From the NCBI RefSeq assembly GCF_000816245.1, contig NZ_CP007769.1, forward strand, positions 1,272,464-1,336,463: a stretch of 64,000 bases of DNA, read 5' to 3'. The DNA comes from Campylobacter sp. RM16704 (GTDB lineage Bacteria; Campylobacterota; Campylobacteria; Campylobacterales; Campylobacteraceae). A program made the translations under genes and the position numbers. Below, one piece after another: positions 50,316 through 59,745 of this stretch. The notes under the pieces were generated by a model. The model had not been told where the DNA came from. It saw only the letters and a list, made by a program, of their open reading frames with translations, and did no database searches. Position 1 is the first letter of the stretch; each line of letters opens with the position of its first letter.

Positions 50316-50714
50316 CTTACCCAAGGCTATAAATATACTTGCTTTTAAAAAAGAATACCTAGAAAATCCAAGTCCTAGTGCAAAAAGATCTCCTACTATT
50401 GGTAAAAAAGTAAAAAAGGCATACAAAGAACCAAATTTTGTAAAGTTTGCATTAATTTTTTCTAATTTTTGCAAAGAGCTTTTAAAATATTTTTCTAAAA
50501 TTTGACTCTCTCCAAAATAAGCTAAAGCATAGGTACTCAAACTACCCAAAGTATTAGCCAAGCTTGCGACAAATAAAACCATATAATTATTAAAATCTAA
50601 TTTTACAAAAGCAAGCACAAAAGCTTCACTTGCCATAGGTAAAAGCGTGCTAGAAAGAAAACATACTATAAAAAGCCCTATATAGCTTATATCATTATAT
50701 AAAAAATCAAGCAT
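50271..50714 (-). CDS. YqaA/DedA-type membrane protein
   Basis: 147-residue membrane protein with four hydrophobic segments and the SNARE-associated-type opening (LLPMASEAFVLA). Family members help lipid or envelope homeostasis; the function of this short YqaA type is unknown. Confidence 0.75.
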   Translation of the reverse strand: MLDFLYNDISYIGLFIVCFLSSTLLPMASEAFVLAFVKLDFNNYMVLFVASLANTLGSLSTYALAYFGESQILEKYFKSSLQKLEKINANFTKFGSLYAFFTFLPIVGDLFALGLGFSRYSFLKASIFIALGKLSRYAFVIFIANSI

Positions 50715-50727
50715 ATTGGTTTATTTA

Positions 50728-51303
50728 TTACCAATCAACTCCATTTTCAGAAAAAAAATATTTATAAATTTCACCAACACGCTTTTTTACAAAATCAAAT
50801 TTAGATGCACTAGCTAAATTAGAATACATAGTTCCTCCCCCACTTGCAGTATATACAAAGTATCTATGCTGATCTATATAATTTTCATAGGCATCACGCA
50901 ATTTAAGCCATGCTCTTTGTTCTTCTAAAAGAGCAGTTTGAGTTTTTTTATCCAATTTATTTTTATATGAGTAGTATTTGTTGAGCAATTTATCATATTG
51001 TTTATAACCATAAAAATATGCCAAATTTATCCCTTGGGTAGATGATTCATAATTTTGCAAAAGTTCAACCGCATAATCAATTTTATAGCATTCAAATGTA
51101 TATTCTTTTAATTTTTCATCCATATCTTGTTTATTTAATTCTTCTAATTTGATTTTTATACTCTCTTGATAATCTTTTTTAACTGCTTCAAATTTTTCTT
51201 TAGTTAGCCAATCTATTTCTGTTTCTAATAAATCCATAGAAAAACTAAAATTAAAAAATAAACCACATGTTACAAAAATTAACAACTTTTTCCATTTTTT
51301 CAT
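50728..51303 (-). CDS. LprI/DUF1311-like secreted protein
   Basis: 191 residues with a signal peptide (start MKKWKKLLIF, cut after FSFS). The C-terminal half has LNKYYSYKNKLDK, EEQRAWLKLRDAYE and a GGTMYSN segment, matching DUF1311/LprI, a family including lysozyme inhibitors. It may protect the cell wall from host lysozyme; that is inferred from the family. The usual cysteine pair is not evident. Confidence 0.7.
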   Translation of the reverse strand: MKKWKKLLIFVTCGLFFNFSFSMDLLETEIDWLTKEKFEAVKKDYQESIKIKLEELNKQDMDEKLKEYTFECYKIDYAVELLQNYESSTQGINLAYFYGYKQYDKLLNKYYSYKNKLDKKTQTALLEEQRAWLKLRDAYENYIDQHRYFVYTASGGGTMYSNLASASKFDFVKKRVGEIYKYFFSENGVDW

Positions 51304-51397
51304 TTTTCATAAGCTCCAATAATTACAAAATCATACCACCGTAATTTCAGTATTATATCATAATACAGTCATATTAAAATTGTTAATTGTTTTATTG

Positions 51398-51403
51398 TAT
51401 AAT
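51398..51403 (+). promoter_or_regulatory. -10 box for trpB transcript
   Basis: TATAAT. Transcription would begin near 51410, about 25 bases before the short leader ORF and 250 before trpB. Confidence 0.5.
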
Positions 51404-51435
51404 CCAAGGCGTATTTATTTTCTAAAGGAGTTTTT

Positions 51436-51546
51436 ATGTTGTCTTTTTCAGATATGCAGACAGAAAAGATATTTAAGAAATTAAATTATCATATTAAGTC
51501 TATAAATTCAAATTCTGCACTCTTTCAGATTCTTTCTTGGCGTTAA
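51436..51546 (+). CDS. Possible trpB leader peptide, 36 residues
   Basis: Short frame after a very good AAAGGAG site at 51424-51430, ending ILSWR-stop. A single Trp codon lies two codons before the stop. The position between a promoter and trpB suggests a leader peptide that senses tryptophan; a decayed trp gene start is another option. No strong attenuator stem is obvious; T-rich DNA follows at 51570-51600. Confidence 0.4.
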   Translation: MLSFSDMQTEKIFKKLNYHIKSINSNSALFQILSWR

Positions 51547-51657
51547 GCCTGTCATTTATATTTTAATTATCTTATTTTATTATTTTTTATTATTTAGTTT
51601 TTTAGTTGATCAATTTTGATTAAACCTAATATTGATTATTAATTTTAAGGAAAAATC

Positions 51658-52833
51658 ATGAAAAAATATTATGGAAATTTTGGCGGACAATTTGTACCAA
51701 ATGAGGTAAAAACAGCACTAGATGAAGTAGAAAAAGCTTTTTTAAGACTTAAAAAAGATAAGGAATTTAATACAGAATTAAAAGGACTTTTAACAACTTA
51801 TGTAGGAAGACCTACTCCTTTATATTATGCCAAAAATTTAAGCCAAATTTATGGTCATGAAATTTATTTAAAAAGAGAAGATTTGACGCATACTGGAGCA
51901 CATAAAATAAACAATGCCTTAGCTCAAGCTCTAATGGCCAAAAAAATGAATAAGAAAAAAATTATTGCAGAAACTGGAGCAGGACAACATGGACTTGCAA
52001 CAGCAACAGCAGCTGCACTTTTAGGGCTTGAGTGTGAGATATTCATGGGTGCTATTGATGTAAAAAGACAAGCTTTAAATGTTTATAAAATGGAACTTTT
52101 AGGAGCAAAAGTTCATGCAGTAGAAAGCGGAAGTAAAACCTTAAGTGATGCGGTAAATGAAGCCTTAAATTTTTGGGTAAAAAACACCAAAGATATCTTT
52201 TATGTTATAGGAAGCGTAGTTGGGCCTTATCCTTATCCACAAATTGTTACGCATTTTCAAAGCATTATAGGAAAAGAGTGTAAAATGCAACTTAAAAAAT
52301 TAAACAAAAAAGTAGATTATATCATAGCAGCAGCTGGAGGAGGTAGTAATGCTGCTGGAATTTTTCATGCATTTTTAAAAGATAAGAAAGTTAAACTCAT
52401 AGGTATTGAAGCAGCAGGTTTAGGTAAAGATACACCTTATCATGCAGCCACACTTACCAAAGGAAAAATAGGAATAATTCACGGAATGAAAACTAAAGTT
52501 TTACAAGATAACAATGGTAAAATTTCACATACTTTTAGTATTTCTGCTGGACTTGATTATCCTGGAATTGGACCTTTACATGCGTATTTACAAGAAAGTA
52601 AAAGAGCAAGTTATCATGCTATTAGTGATGATGAGTGTATCAATGCTTTAAAATTATTATGTAAAGAAGAAGGTATTATACCCGCTATTGAAAGCTCCCA
52701 TGCACTAGCTTATTTGGAAAAACTTTGTCCTGTTTTAAAGAAAAAAAGCGTAATTGTAATAAATCTTTCAGGTAGAGGTGATAAAGATATGCAAAGTGTT
52801 TATGAATACAAAAAAGGCGAAATTTATGGGTAA
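51658..52833 (+). CDS. trpB: Tryptophan synthase beta chain (orphan)
   Basis: PLP enzyme that makes tryptophan from indole and serine. 391 residues; PLP lysine Lys83 in THTGAHKINNAL, phosphate loop GGGSNAAG, and the E in AETGAGQHG. It is the TrpB1 type. No trpA, trpC, trpD or trpE is beside it, unlike the trp operon recalled from C. jejuni, so it probably uses imported indole. AAGGA precedes the ATG. Confidence 0.93.
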   Translation: MKKYYGNFGGQFVPNEVKTALDEVEKAFLRLKKDKEFNTELKGLLTTYVGRPTPLYYAKNLSQIYGHEIYLKREDLTHTGAHKINNALAQALMAKKMNKKKIIAETGAGQHGLATATAAALLGLECEIFMGAIDVKRQALNVYKMELLGAKVHAVESGSKTLSDAVNEALNFWVKNTKDIFYVIGSVVGPYPYPQIVTHFQSIIGKECKMQLKKLNKKVDYIIAAAGGGSNAAGIFHAFLKDKKVKLIGIEAAGLGKDTPYHAATLTKGKIGIIHGMKTKVLQDNNGKISHTFSISAGLDYPGIGPLHAYLQESKRASYHAISDDECINALKLLCKEEGIIPAIESSHALAYLEKLCPVLKKKSVIVINLSGRGDKDMQSVYEYKKGEIYG

Positions 52834-52929
52834 AATATAACAAAAAAACTCCTTTTATTTTTATGATAATTTAATTATTGTTTTGATATTTTTTTATCAC
52901 AGATTATTGAAAAATTTAAAGGAGTTATT

Positions 52930-53097
52930 TTGGAATTTACTATACTCGTTTTACTAGCAGCTTCTATATTGCTAATACTCATTAAACCTGAAAAAGAAAA
53001 ATTAATTTTTGGAATTTTTCTTTGTGGTGCTTTATTAAACTACTTTATGTATTTAGTAGCAAGCTTTAACTCTATTATCCCAAGTGGTAATTGGTAA
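52930..53097 (+). CDS. dba: Small membrane protein partner of DsbI
   Basis: 55-residue protein starting with TTG at 52930 after AAAGGAG. Two hydrophobic helices flank KPEKEK, and the gene ends just before dsbI. In C. jejuni the gene in this position is dba (recalled), co-transcribed with dsbI. It is too short for a usual ORF cutoff. Confidence 0.75.
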   Translation: MEFTILVLLAASILLILIKPEKEKLIFGIFLCGALLNYFMYLVASFNSIIPSGNW

Positions 53098-53108
53098 GGA
53101 GAAAAAAT

Positions 53109-54698
53109 ATGAATACTTATTTAAGCAAAAATGATCAATATTTTTATCTTTTTATGACTACTGCTGTTTTACTTATTTTAGCAATACCGGTAGGTTTTGC
53201 AAATATGTATTTGGGATATTTCCATAATGAATCCCCTTGCACATTATGTTGGTTTGAACGTATTGGTATGATAGTAATTGGTGTTCTTGGAATGCTTATA
53301 TTACGCTATGGCCCTCAAATAAAATATATTGTATGTGTATTTTTATTTGCTGGATATGGGATTTATATGGGAATTCGTCATACGGCTAGTTGGTGGCAAA
53401 GAGATATTGGTATAGGTTTAGGGGATAAATTAGTAGGAGCACATACTTATACTTGGGCTGTTGTAGTGTATTGGTGCGTTGTTGTTGTAATGGGACTTGC
53501 TTTACTTTTTATAAGAAAAAATAGTTCTATGATGGAAGATCTTGCTAATAAAGAAATAAAAGTTAAACCTTTAAGTGCCTATTCTAAATTTGTTATTGTT
53601 ATATCTTTTGTAGTAGTTTGTTCTAATGCTTTTCAAGCTTTAATTATCAATGGTTTGCCTCCATATACAGGAAAATCCAACCCTGATCGTTTGACTTTTG
53701 ATATGAGCATTATGAGTAAAACATGGACAATGGATGTTTGGAAAAGACTTGGTGATTTTAGTCTTTTAGGAAAAAATGTTCCAGAAGATGTTTTTATTAA
53801 AGATTTAGTTGAACCAAAAAATTTAAGTTTTGATAAAAATGCTTCAAATGGAGCTTTTGAAATTACTAAAAATATAGAATTTTTAGATAGTCAAGAAATA
53901 AACATACCTGAACTTAAAAAATTCAAAAATATCAATGCTATAGCTTATAACAAAAACAACGATGAATTTGCTTTAGTAACAAATGAAATGGCTGTATCTT
54001 ACACTAAAGATTTCAAAGAATCAACTGGCTTTGTTTTATTTGATAAAACCAATGGAAATGATATGAGATACATTGCAGATGCCACATTCATAGGAAATAA
54101 ATTTGTCATTGGAGCATCAAATAAAACTTTTGCTGGAACAGAAAAAACAGATAAACCTATTGATGAAATGCTAGAATGGCAAACCTTTAAAGAAACTACA
54201 AAAGGTATAGCTCCTGCATTTTACACTAAAAAAGGCGAAAGCTGGTATGAGCCTTCTAGAAAGTATGTTTTAACTATAAGAGCTAAGCAAAATTATGTAC
54301 ATTCTTATGCTAATGATGGACAATTTTTGTATTTAATTACAGTCCCAAATAAATTTAGCAAAAAACTTATTCTTTCTTATGCAAGTACCAAAGATTATTT
54401 ATTAAGTGGAGAAAAAGTTTTAAGTGTCGGTGAAAATTTAAAAATAAAAGAAGGTAAAAACATTAATGATTATTATATCGTTGGAGCAGATATTATCGGT
54501 GATAAAATGTTAGCATTGAGCTTACGCTATAACACACTTCTTGTAATTGATTATAAAAACGCAAAAATCATTGATGCTTACGAAATCAATGGTCTTGACA
54601 ATCCAAAATCACTTGCAATTAAAAACGATATGATTTATGTACTAGATCGCAACAACGAAAATAAAGACATAATCAAAATTTATAAAAGTCCTTTATAA
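53109..54698 (+). CDS. dsbI: DsbB-like disulfide oxidoreductase DsbI
   Basis: 529-residue inner-membrane protein. The N-terminal 180 residues hold about five helices, with the first active-site pair Cys44-Cys47 in SPCTLCWF. The rest is a periplasmic beta-rich domain. It reoxidises DsbA-type partners and passes electrons to quinone. I use ATG 53109 after AAGGAG; an upstream TTG at 53091 in the same frame overlaps dba. Dba is encoded just before it. Confidence 0.88.
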   Translation: MNTYLSKNDQYFYLFMTTAVLLILAIPVGFANMYLGYFHNESPCTLCWFERIGMIVIGVLGMLILRYGPQIKYIVCVFLFAGYGIYMGIRHTASWWQRDIGIGLGDKLVGAHTYTWAVVVYWCVVVVMGLALLFIRKNSSMMEDLANKEIKVKPLSAYSKFVIVISFVVVCSNAFQALIINGLPPYTGKSNPDRLTFDMSIMSKTWTMDVWKRLGDFSLLGKNVPEDVFIKDLVEPKNLSFDKNASNGAFEITKNIEFLDSQEINIPELKKFKNINAIAYNKNNDEFALVTNEMAVSYTKDFKESTGFVLFDKTNGNDMRYIADATFIGNKFVIGASNKTFAGTEKTDKPIDEMLEWQTFKETTKGIAPAFYTKKGESWYEPSRKYVLTIRAKQNYVHSYANDGQFLYLITVPNKFSKKLILSYASTKDYLLSGEKVLSVGENLKIKEGKNINDYYIVGADIIGDKMLALSLRYNTLLVIDYKNAKIIDAYEINGLDNPKSLAIKNDMIYVLDRNNENKDIIKIYKSPL

Positions 54699-54703
54699 AA
54701 TTA

Positions 54704-54734
54704 AAATCTAGTGGTAAGATTTATCACTAGATTT
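54704..54734 (+). terminator. Terminator after dsbI
   Basis: AAATCTAGTG (54704-54713) and CACTAGATTT (54725-54734), six bases after the stop. T-rich DNA follows but no long run. Confidence 0.55.
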
Positions 54735-54894
54735 AATAACTTCTTTAAGAAATTTATTTTTATCTTAATAACACAATTGACAATTAAAATGAAAACAAAA
54801 CTTCTCAAAAAGAACATATATTCAAATTGTTTGTTTTAACACTATGATAGCTTGTTAAATATCAAATAAACACAAACTATATTAAATAATTTTG

Positions 54895-57711
54895 CTATTT
54901 ATTTTTGATTTCTAAGTCTAAATAATGTCCTGTATAAGATCCAGTTTTTTTGTGATTTTTAGCAAGTTCCTTTACACTACCCTTAGCTATTACCTTACCG
55001 CCTTTAATTCCACCTTCTGGTCCCATATCTATAATATAATCAGCATTTTTTATCACATCTAAATTATGCTCTATCACAAATACACTATTTCCAAGATCAA
55101 CTAAATGCTGCAAAACCAAAATAAGCTTATTAACATCTTCAAAATGAAGTCCAGTTGTAGGCTCATCAAGTATATAAAGAGTTTTACCTGTATCACTTCT
55201 ACTTAGCTCTTTAGCTAACTTTATGCGCTGAGCTTCTCCTCCACTCAAAGTCGTAGCATTTTGACCTAAAGTAAGATAATCAAGCCCAACTTTTACCAAA
55301 GTATCAAGCTTTTGTTTTATCTTTGGCACAGAAGTAAAAAACTCACTTGCCTCGATAATACTCATATTTAATACATCAGCTATATTTTTTCCTTTATATT
55401 TAATCTCGAGCGTCGCATCATTGTATCTTTTTCCATTACATATATCACAAGTTACCATCACATCAGGTAAAAAGTGCATTTCTATTTTAATTTCTCCATC
55501 TCCACTACACTTTTCACATCTTCCACCTTTAACATTAAAAGAAAAACGTCCTGCTTTATAGCCTCGCATTTTAGCTTCTTTAGTAGCTGCAAAAAGATTA
55601 CGAATTTCATCCATAGCACCTGTGTAAGTAGCAGGATTTGATCTAGGGGTGCGACCTATAGGACTTTGATCAAGATAAATTACCTTATCTAGCTTTTCCA
55701 GGCCATCTATCTTAGCTCCACTTAGTTTTTTAACTTTCTTGGCATGGTTTAATTCTTCTTTTGCAAATGGAAGTAAGGTTTGTAAAATTAAAGAACTTTT
55801 TCCACTTCCTGAAACCCCTGTAATTGCCACTAGATTATGTAATGGAAAATCTACATTTAAATTTTGGATATTATTAATATTCACATCTTTTAAACTTATA
55901 AATTCTTTTTGTTCTCTATTTTTTTGATGGGCAATTTGCTTTTTACCACTCATGTAAAGTGCGGTTTGACTTTTACTTTTTAATAATTCTTTATAAGTTC
56001 CGCTAAATACAACCTCACCTCCAAATTTACCTGCTTTTGGTCCAATATCTACTATAAAATCCGCTTTTTCTATGGTCATTTTATCATGTTCAACTACTAT
56101 TAAAGTATTGCCTTTTTGCTGAAGATTTCTTAATGTTTTAATTAATTTTGCGGTATCTCGCTCATGCAAACCTATACTTGGCTCATCTAAAACATACATT
56201 ACTCCACTTAAACCACTACCAATTTGTGAAGCTATACGAATTCTTTGAGCTTCACCTCCACTAATAGTTCTTGCATCACGCCCTAAAGATAAATACCCAA
56301 GTCCCACATCATAAAGAAAAAATAATCTTTCATTAATTTCTTTAAAAATAGGCTTAGCAATCAATCTTTCTTGTTCGCTTAAATACGCAAAATTAGCTTC
56401 TTTTGAAAAAAATATAGTGGTGTTTTCTATACTCATATCTAAAATTTCACCTAAATTTTTTTCTGCCACCTTCACAGCTAAACTCTCAGCTCTTAAACGA
56501 TGACCTCCGCAATCTTTACAAGTTTTTTCACTCATATATTCGCTTAAATCTTTTTCATCTTTTAACATTTCATAAGCGTATTTTACCGCACCTTCAAATT
56601 TACGATTTAATCTATGTCTTTTCCACAAAAAGTTAATATCCTTTGCATTACCATAAAGCACTAGACGCTTTTCTTCTTCACTTAACTCATTATATGGAAT
56701 TTTTACCCTGATATCATTTTGCTCACAAAAGGCCATTAAAAACTTATAATAATAACTTTTATTAAATCCGTATAAAAGTTTTATGGCTCCTGATTCTAAA
56801 CTCAATTCTTCATTAATAAGCTTTTTCATATCTAATGTATATCTTATACCAAGCCCATCACAAGAAGGACAAGCTCCTTTTGGAGAATTAAACGAAAAAC
56901 TCAAAGGTTCAAGTAAAGGAAACGAAATTTTGCAATCAAAACAAGCATTATGCTCGCTATAATGAAAATGCTTGGCTATATTTAATTCCTCATTGTTTAA
57001 AACTTCAATTTCTACCTCACCAAAACTCTCACTAAGACCTTTTTCTATATCACTTGCAAGTCTTGCTAGCATATCTTCTTGCACTTCAAGCCTATCTATA
57101 ACAAGTTTTATAGTATGTTTTTTTGTCTTGGCAAGCTCAATATCTTCATCAAGACGAGTTAAAACACCATCAATTTGAGCCCTCACATAACCTTTTGCAA
57201 CTAAATTTTCTAAAAGGTCAGTAAAGCTTCCTTTTTTTTCTTTAATCAAAGGTGCATAAATAATAATTTTTGCCCCTTTTGGAAGCTTTAAAATTTCTCC
57301 CACAATATCTGCTGCACTCATAGACGAAATTTTTTGACCACACTGATGACAGTATTGTTCTCCAATTCTTGCATACAAAAGTCTTAAATAATCATAAATT
57401 TCAGTAATAGTACCAACAGTCGATCGAGGATTTTTTGAAGTAGTTTTTTGATCAATTGCTATTGCAGGAGTCAAACCCTCTATCTTATCTACATTTGGTT
57501 TACCAACTTTATCCAAAAATTGCCTTGCATAAGCACTTAAACTTTCAATATAACGACGTTGACCTTCTGCATAAAGTGTATCAAACGCCAAGGTTGATTT
57601 ACCACTTCCACTAAGTCCTGTAAAAACTATAAGTTTATTTTTAGGAATTTTTAAATTTATATTTTTGAGGTTGTTTTCTTTAGCACCAATAATATTTATA
57701 TTATCATCCAT
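54895..57711 (-). CDS. uvrA: Excinuclease ABC subunit A
   Basis: 938-residue damage-recognition ATPase of nucleotide excision repair. Two ABC modules with GLSGSGKST and GVSGSGKSS Walker A loops, signatures SGGEAQR twice, and zinc-binding pairs CHQCG and CDICNGKR. Complete. Confidence 0.97.
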   Translation of the reverse strand: MDDNINIIGAKENNLKNINLKIPKNKLIVFTGLSGSGKSTLAFDTLYAEGQRRYIESLSAYARQFLDKVGKPNVDKIEGLTPAIAIDQKTTSKNPRSTVGTITEIYDYLRLLYARIGEQYCHQCGQKISSMSAADIVGEILKLPKGAKIIIYAPLIKEKKGSFTDLLENLVAKGYVRAQIDGVLTRLDEDIELAKTKKHTIKLVIDRLEVQEDMLARLASDIEKGLSESFGEVEIEVLNNEELNIAKHFHYSEHNACFDCKISFPLLEPLSFSFNSPKGACPSCDGLGIRYTLDMKKLINEELSLESGAIKLLYGFNKSYYYKFLMAFCEQNDIRVKIPYNELSEEEKRLVLYGNAKDINFLWKRHRLNRKFEGAVKYAYEMLKDEKDLSEYMSEKTCKDCGGHRLRAESLAVKVAEKNLGEILDMSIENTTIFFSKEANFAYLSEQERLIAKPIFKEINERLFFLYDVGLGYLSLGRDARTISGGEAQRIRIASQIGSGLSGVMYVLDEPSIGLHERDTAKLIKTLRNLQQKGNTLIVVEHDKMTIEKADFIVDIGPKAGKFGGEVVFSGTYKELLKSKSQTALYMSGKKQIAHQKNREQKEFISLKDVNINNIQNLNVDFPLHNLVAITGVSGSGKSSLILQTLLPFAKEELNHAKKVKKLSGAKIDGLEKLDKVIYLDQSPIGRTPRSNPATYTGAMDEIRNLFAATKEAKMRGYKAGRFSFNVKGGRCEKCSGDGEIKIEMHFLPDVMVTCDICNGKRYNDATLEIKYKGKNIADVLNMSIIEASEFFTSVPKIKQKLDTLVKVGLDYLTLGQNATTLSGGEAQRIKLAKELSRSDTGKTLYILDEPTTGLHFEDVNKLILVLQHLVDLGNSVFVIEHNLDVIKNADYIIDMGPEGGIKGGKVIAKGSVKELAKNHKKTGSYTGHYLDLEIKNK

Positions 57712-57815
57712 AATTTTTCCTATAATTAAAAATGAATTTTATATTTTACATAAGTAAAATAAAATACTTCTTTATTATTCAAATTAATTTTAAGAATCAT
57801 ATAAATTAAAATATT

Positions 57816-57834
57816 ATATAATGATTATCAAAAT
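57816..57834 (+). promoter_or_regulatory. Fur-box-like site overlapping -10
   Basis: TATAATGATTATCAAAATT matches 14 of 19 positions of the classic Fur box GATAATGATAATCATTATC by my count, and its first six bases are also a -10 box. Iron-bound Fur could block transcription of the following gene. Confidence 0.55.
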
Positions 57835-57852
57835 TAATTTAAAGGACAGAAA

Positions 57853-58566
57853 ATGAAATTTTCAAAAATTGTTTTTTTAGGATTTTTTATTACTAGTTCT
57901 GCTTTAGCACATCAATTTTTTCCAATGCAAACTAGTGATGGATATAAAGTAGGTTTTTGGGCTGATGATCATTGGGGCCAATATCAACCTGATAGAATTT
58001 TTGGAATTAGTGCAAAAGATTCAAAAGGGAAACTACTAAAAGCAGGGTATGACTACCAAAACGATAAAATTTTCATAGATGGAACACCTGCTGTAGCAAG
58101 TGTTAATTATGATTTTGGATATTATACCTTTACAAGAAATGGCAAACACTACGCACAAAATAGATCACAAATAACTGATATTGCCGGAGCAAACGAAGTT
58201 GTTCAAACAAGAAAAATATTTAAAATGGGAAAAAGTATTTTTAGTTGGAATGAAGGATCTAACAAGCCTTTGGGATTAAAATTTGAAATTATTCCTTTGC
58301 AAAATCCTTTAATACTAAAAGAAGGAGACAAGCTAAAATTACAAGTTTTATTAGATGGAAAACCAATAAAAGGAGTAGAGTTTGAAGATCAAAATGATGA
58401 TATTGAAAATATTACAACAAACGATAACGGCATAGCAACAATAACACTAACAAAACCAAAAGAAAGATTACAAATTATAGCTGCAAATATAAAAATTCCA
58501 TATAATCTGGATAGATATGGTGACACTTTACAACTAACAGCTACTTTGAGTTTTCAATCTAAGTAA
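57853..58566 (+). CDS. DUF4198 periplasmic protein, probable metal uptake
   Basis: 237 residues with a signal peptide ending at SALA; the mature protein begins HQFFPMQ. The C-terminal half contains an Ig-like beta domain (KLQVLLDGKPIKGVEFEDQ). DUF4198 proteins, such as NikK/NikM-linked ones, accompany nickel or other metal uptake. The Fur-like box suggests iron control. No transporter gene is adjacent. AAAGGA precedes the ATG. Confidence 0.7.
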   Translation: MKFSKIVFLGFFITSSALAHQFFPMQTSDGYKVGFWADDHWGQYQPDRIFGISAKDSKGKLLKAGYDYQNDKIFIDGTPAVASVNYDFGYYTFTRNGKHYAQNRSQITDIAGANEVVQTRKIFKMGKSIFSWNEGSNKPLGLKFEIIPLQNPLILKEGDKLKLQVLLDGKPIKGVEFEDQNDDIENITTNDNGIATITLTKPKERLQIIAANIKIPYNLDRYGDTLQLTATLSFQSK

Positions 58567-58572
58567 AATAAT

Positions 58573-58606
58573 TTTCACTAATATAAACATTTTTATATTA
58601 GTGAAA
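58573..58606 (+). terminator. Terminator after DUF4198 gene
   Basis: 13-base stem TTTCACTAATATA (58573-58585) and TATATTAGTGAAA (58594-58606) with an 8-base loop. It lies between this gene and convergent serC. Confidence 0.6.
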
Positions 58607-58656
58607 TCTCTATTATAATAATTTATTTATAATTTCTTGTTATAAATGAAAATATC

Positions 58657-59733
58657 TTAAGCATGTTTTCCAATAAAAAACCTCATAAATTCACTTAATT
58701 TTTTAATTTTTTCAAGATCAATAGAATTGTAAATACTAGCACGAATTCCACCTAAAATTCTATGTCCTTTAAGTCCTATCATACCATTTTCCTCTGCTTC
58801 TTTTACAAAAATTGGTTCTAAATTTCTATCATGAGCTATGTTAAAACTAACATTCATTAACGATCTATCTTCTTTTTTAGCATGACCTTTATAAAAACCA
58901 CTACTCTCATCAATCACATCATATAAAATTTTAGCCTTTTGTATGTTTTGCTCATTAATTTTATCTAAACCACCTTGATTTAAAAGCCACTTCATTTCAA
59001 GATTAAACATATATATAGCAAAGGTTGCAGGAGTGTTGAACAAAGAATTATTTTCAGCATAAATGCTGTATTTTAGCATACTAGGTATATTTTTATTTTT
59101 ACTACGTTCTATCATATCTTTACGCACAAAAGCACATGCAAGTCCTGAAATTCCAGCATTTTTTTGCACCCCTCCAAAAAGCATAGCAATATTGGAAAAA
59201 TCTATCTTTTTAGAGAAAAAATCACTAGAAGCATCAATTATCAAAGGACTTTTAGTTTTTGGATATTCTTTATATTGGGTTCCATAAATAGTATTGTTAG
59301 AGCATATATAAGCATAATCTGCATTATCACTAAATTCAAATTGCGGAATATGATTAAATTCACTTTCTTGACTACTTGCCACTATTTTTGTATTTACTCC
59401 CAAAATTTCAGCCTCTTTTATAGCCTTTTTAGTCCAAACTCCAGTATTAGCAAATTCACAAACCCCGCCCATATATAAATTCATAGGTATCATAGCAAAT
59501 TGTAAACTAGCTCCACCTTGCATCAAAAGTACTTCATAATCATCACTTACACCATAAAGTTCCTTTGCCATTTTAATAGCTTCAAAATGCACCTCTTCAA
59601 AAACCTTTCCACGATGAGAAACTTCCATAATAGAAAAGCCTTTACCATGATAATCAAACAAATGCTCTTGTGCTTCTTTTAAAACCTCATCAGGCAAGTT
59701 TGAAGGACCTGCACTAAAATTCATTACTCTCAT
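58657..59733 (-). CDS. serC: Phosphoserine aminotransferase
   Basis: PLP enzyme for serine synthesis. 358 residues starting [14 protein letters not shown] lysine region GGVQKNAG. It follows xseA by 12 bases on the same strand. Start chosen at 59733, with a second ATG at codon 3 possible. Confidence 0.96.
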   Translation of the reverse strand: MRVMNFSAGPSNLPDEVLKEAQEHLFDYHGKGFSIMEVSHRGKVFEEVHFEAIKMAKELYGVSDDYEVLLMQGGASLQFAMIPMNLYMGGVCEFANTGVWTKKAIKEAEILGVNTKIVASSQESEFNHIPQFEFSDNADYAYICSNNTIYGTQYKEYPKTKSPLIIDASSDFFSKKIDFSNIAMLFGGVQKNAGISGLACAFVRKDMIERSKNKNIPSMLKYSIYAENNSLFNTPATFAIYMFNLEMKWLLNQGGLDKINEQNIQKAKILYDVIDESSGFYKGHAKKEDRSLMNVSFNIAHDRNLEPIFVKEAEENGMIGLKGHRILGGIRASIYNSIDLEKIKKLSEFMRFFIGKHA

Positions 59734-59745
59734 TTTCTCTCCTTT

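Larger units (their letters stand above)
51304..51657. other. Leader region upstream of trpB
   Basis: 354 bases holding the promoter and leader ORF described separately. The remainder (51547-51657) is AT-rich with several T runs and no clear stem. Confidence 0.45.
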
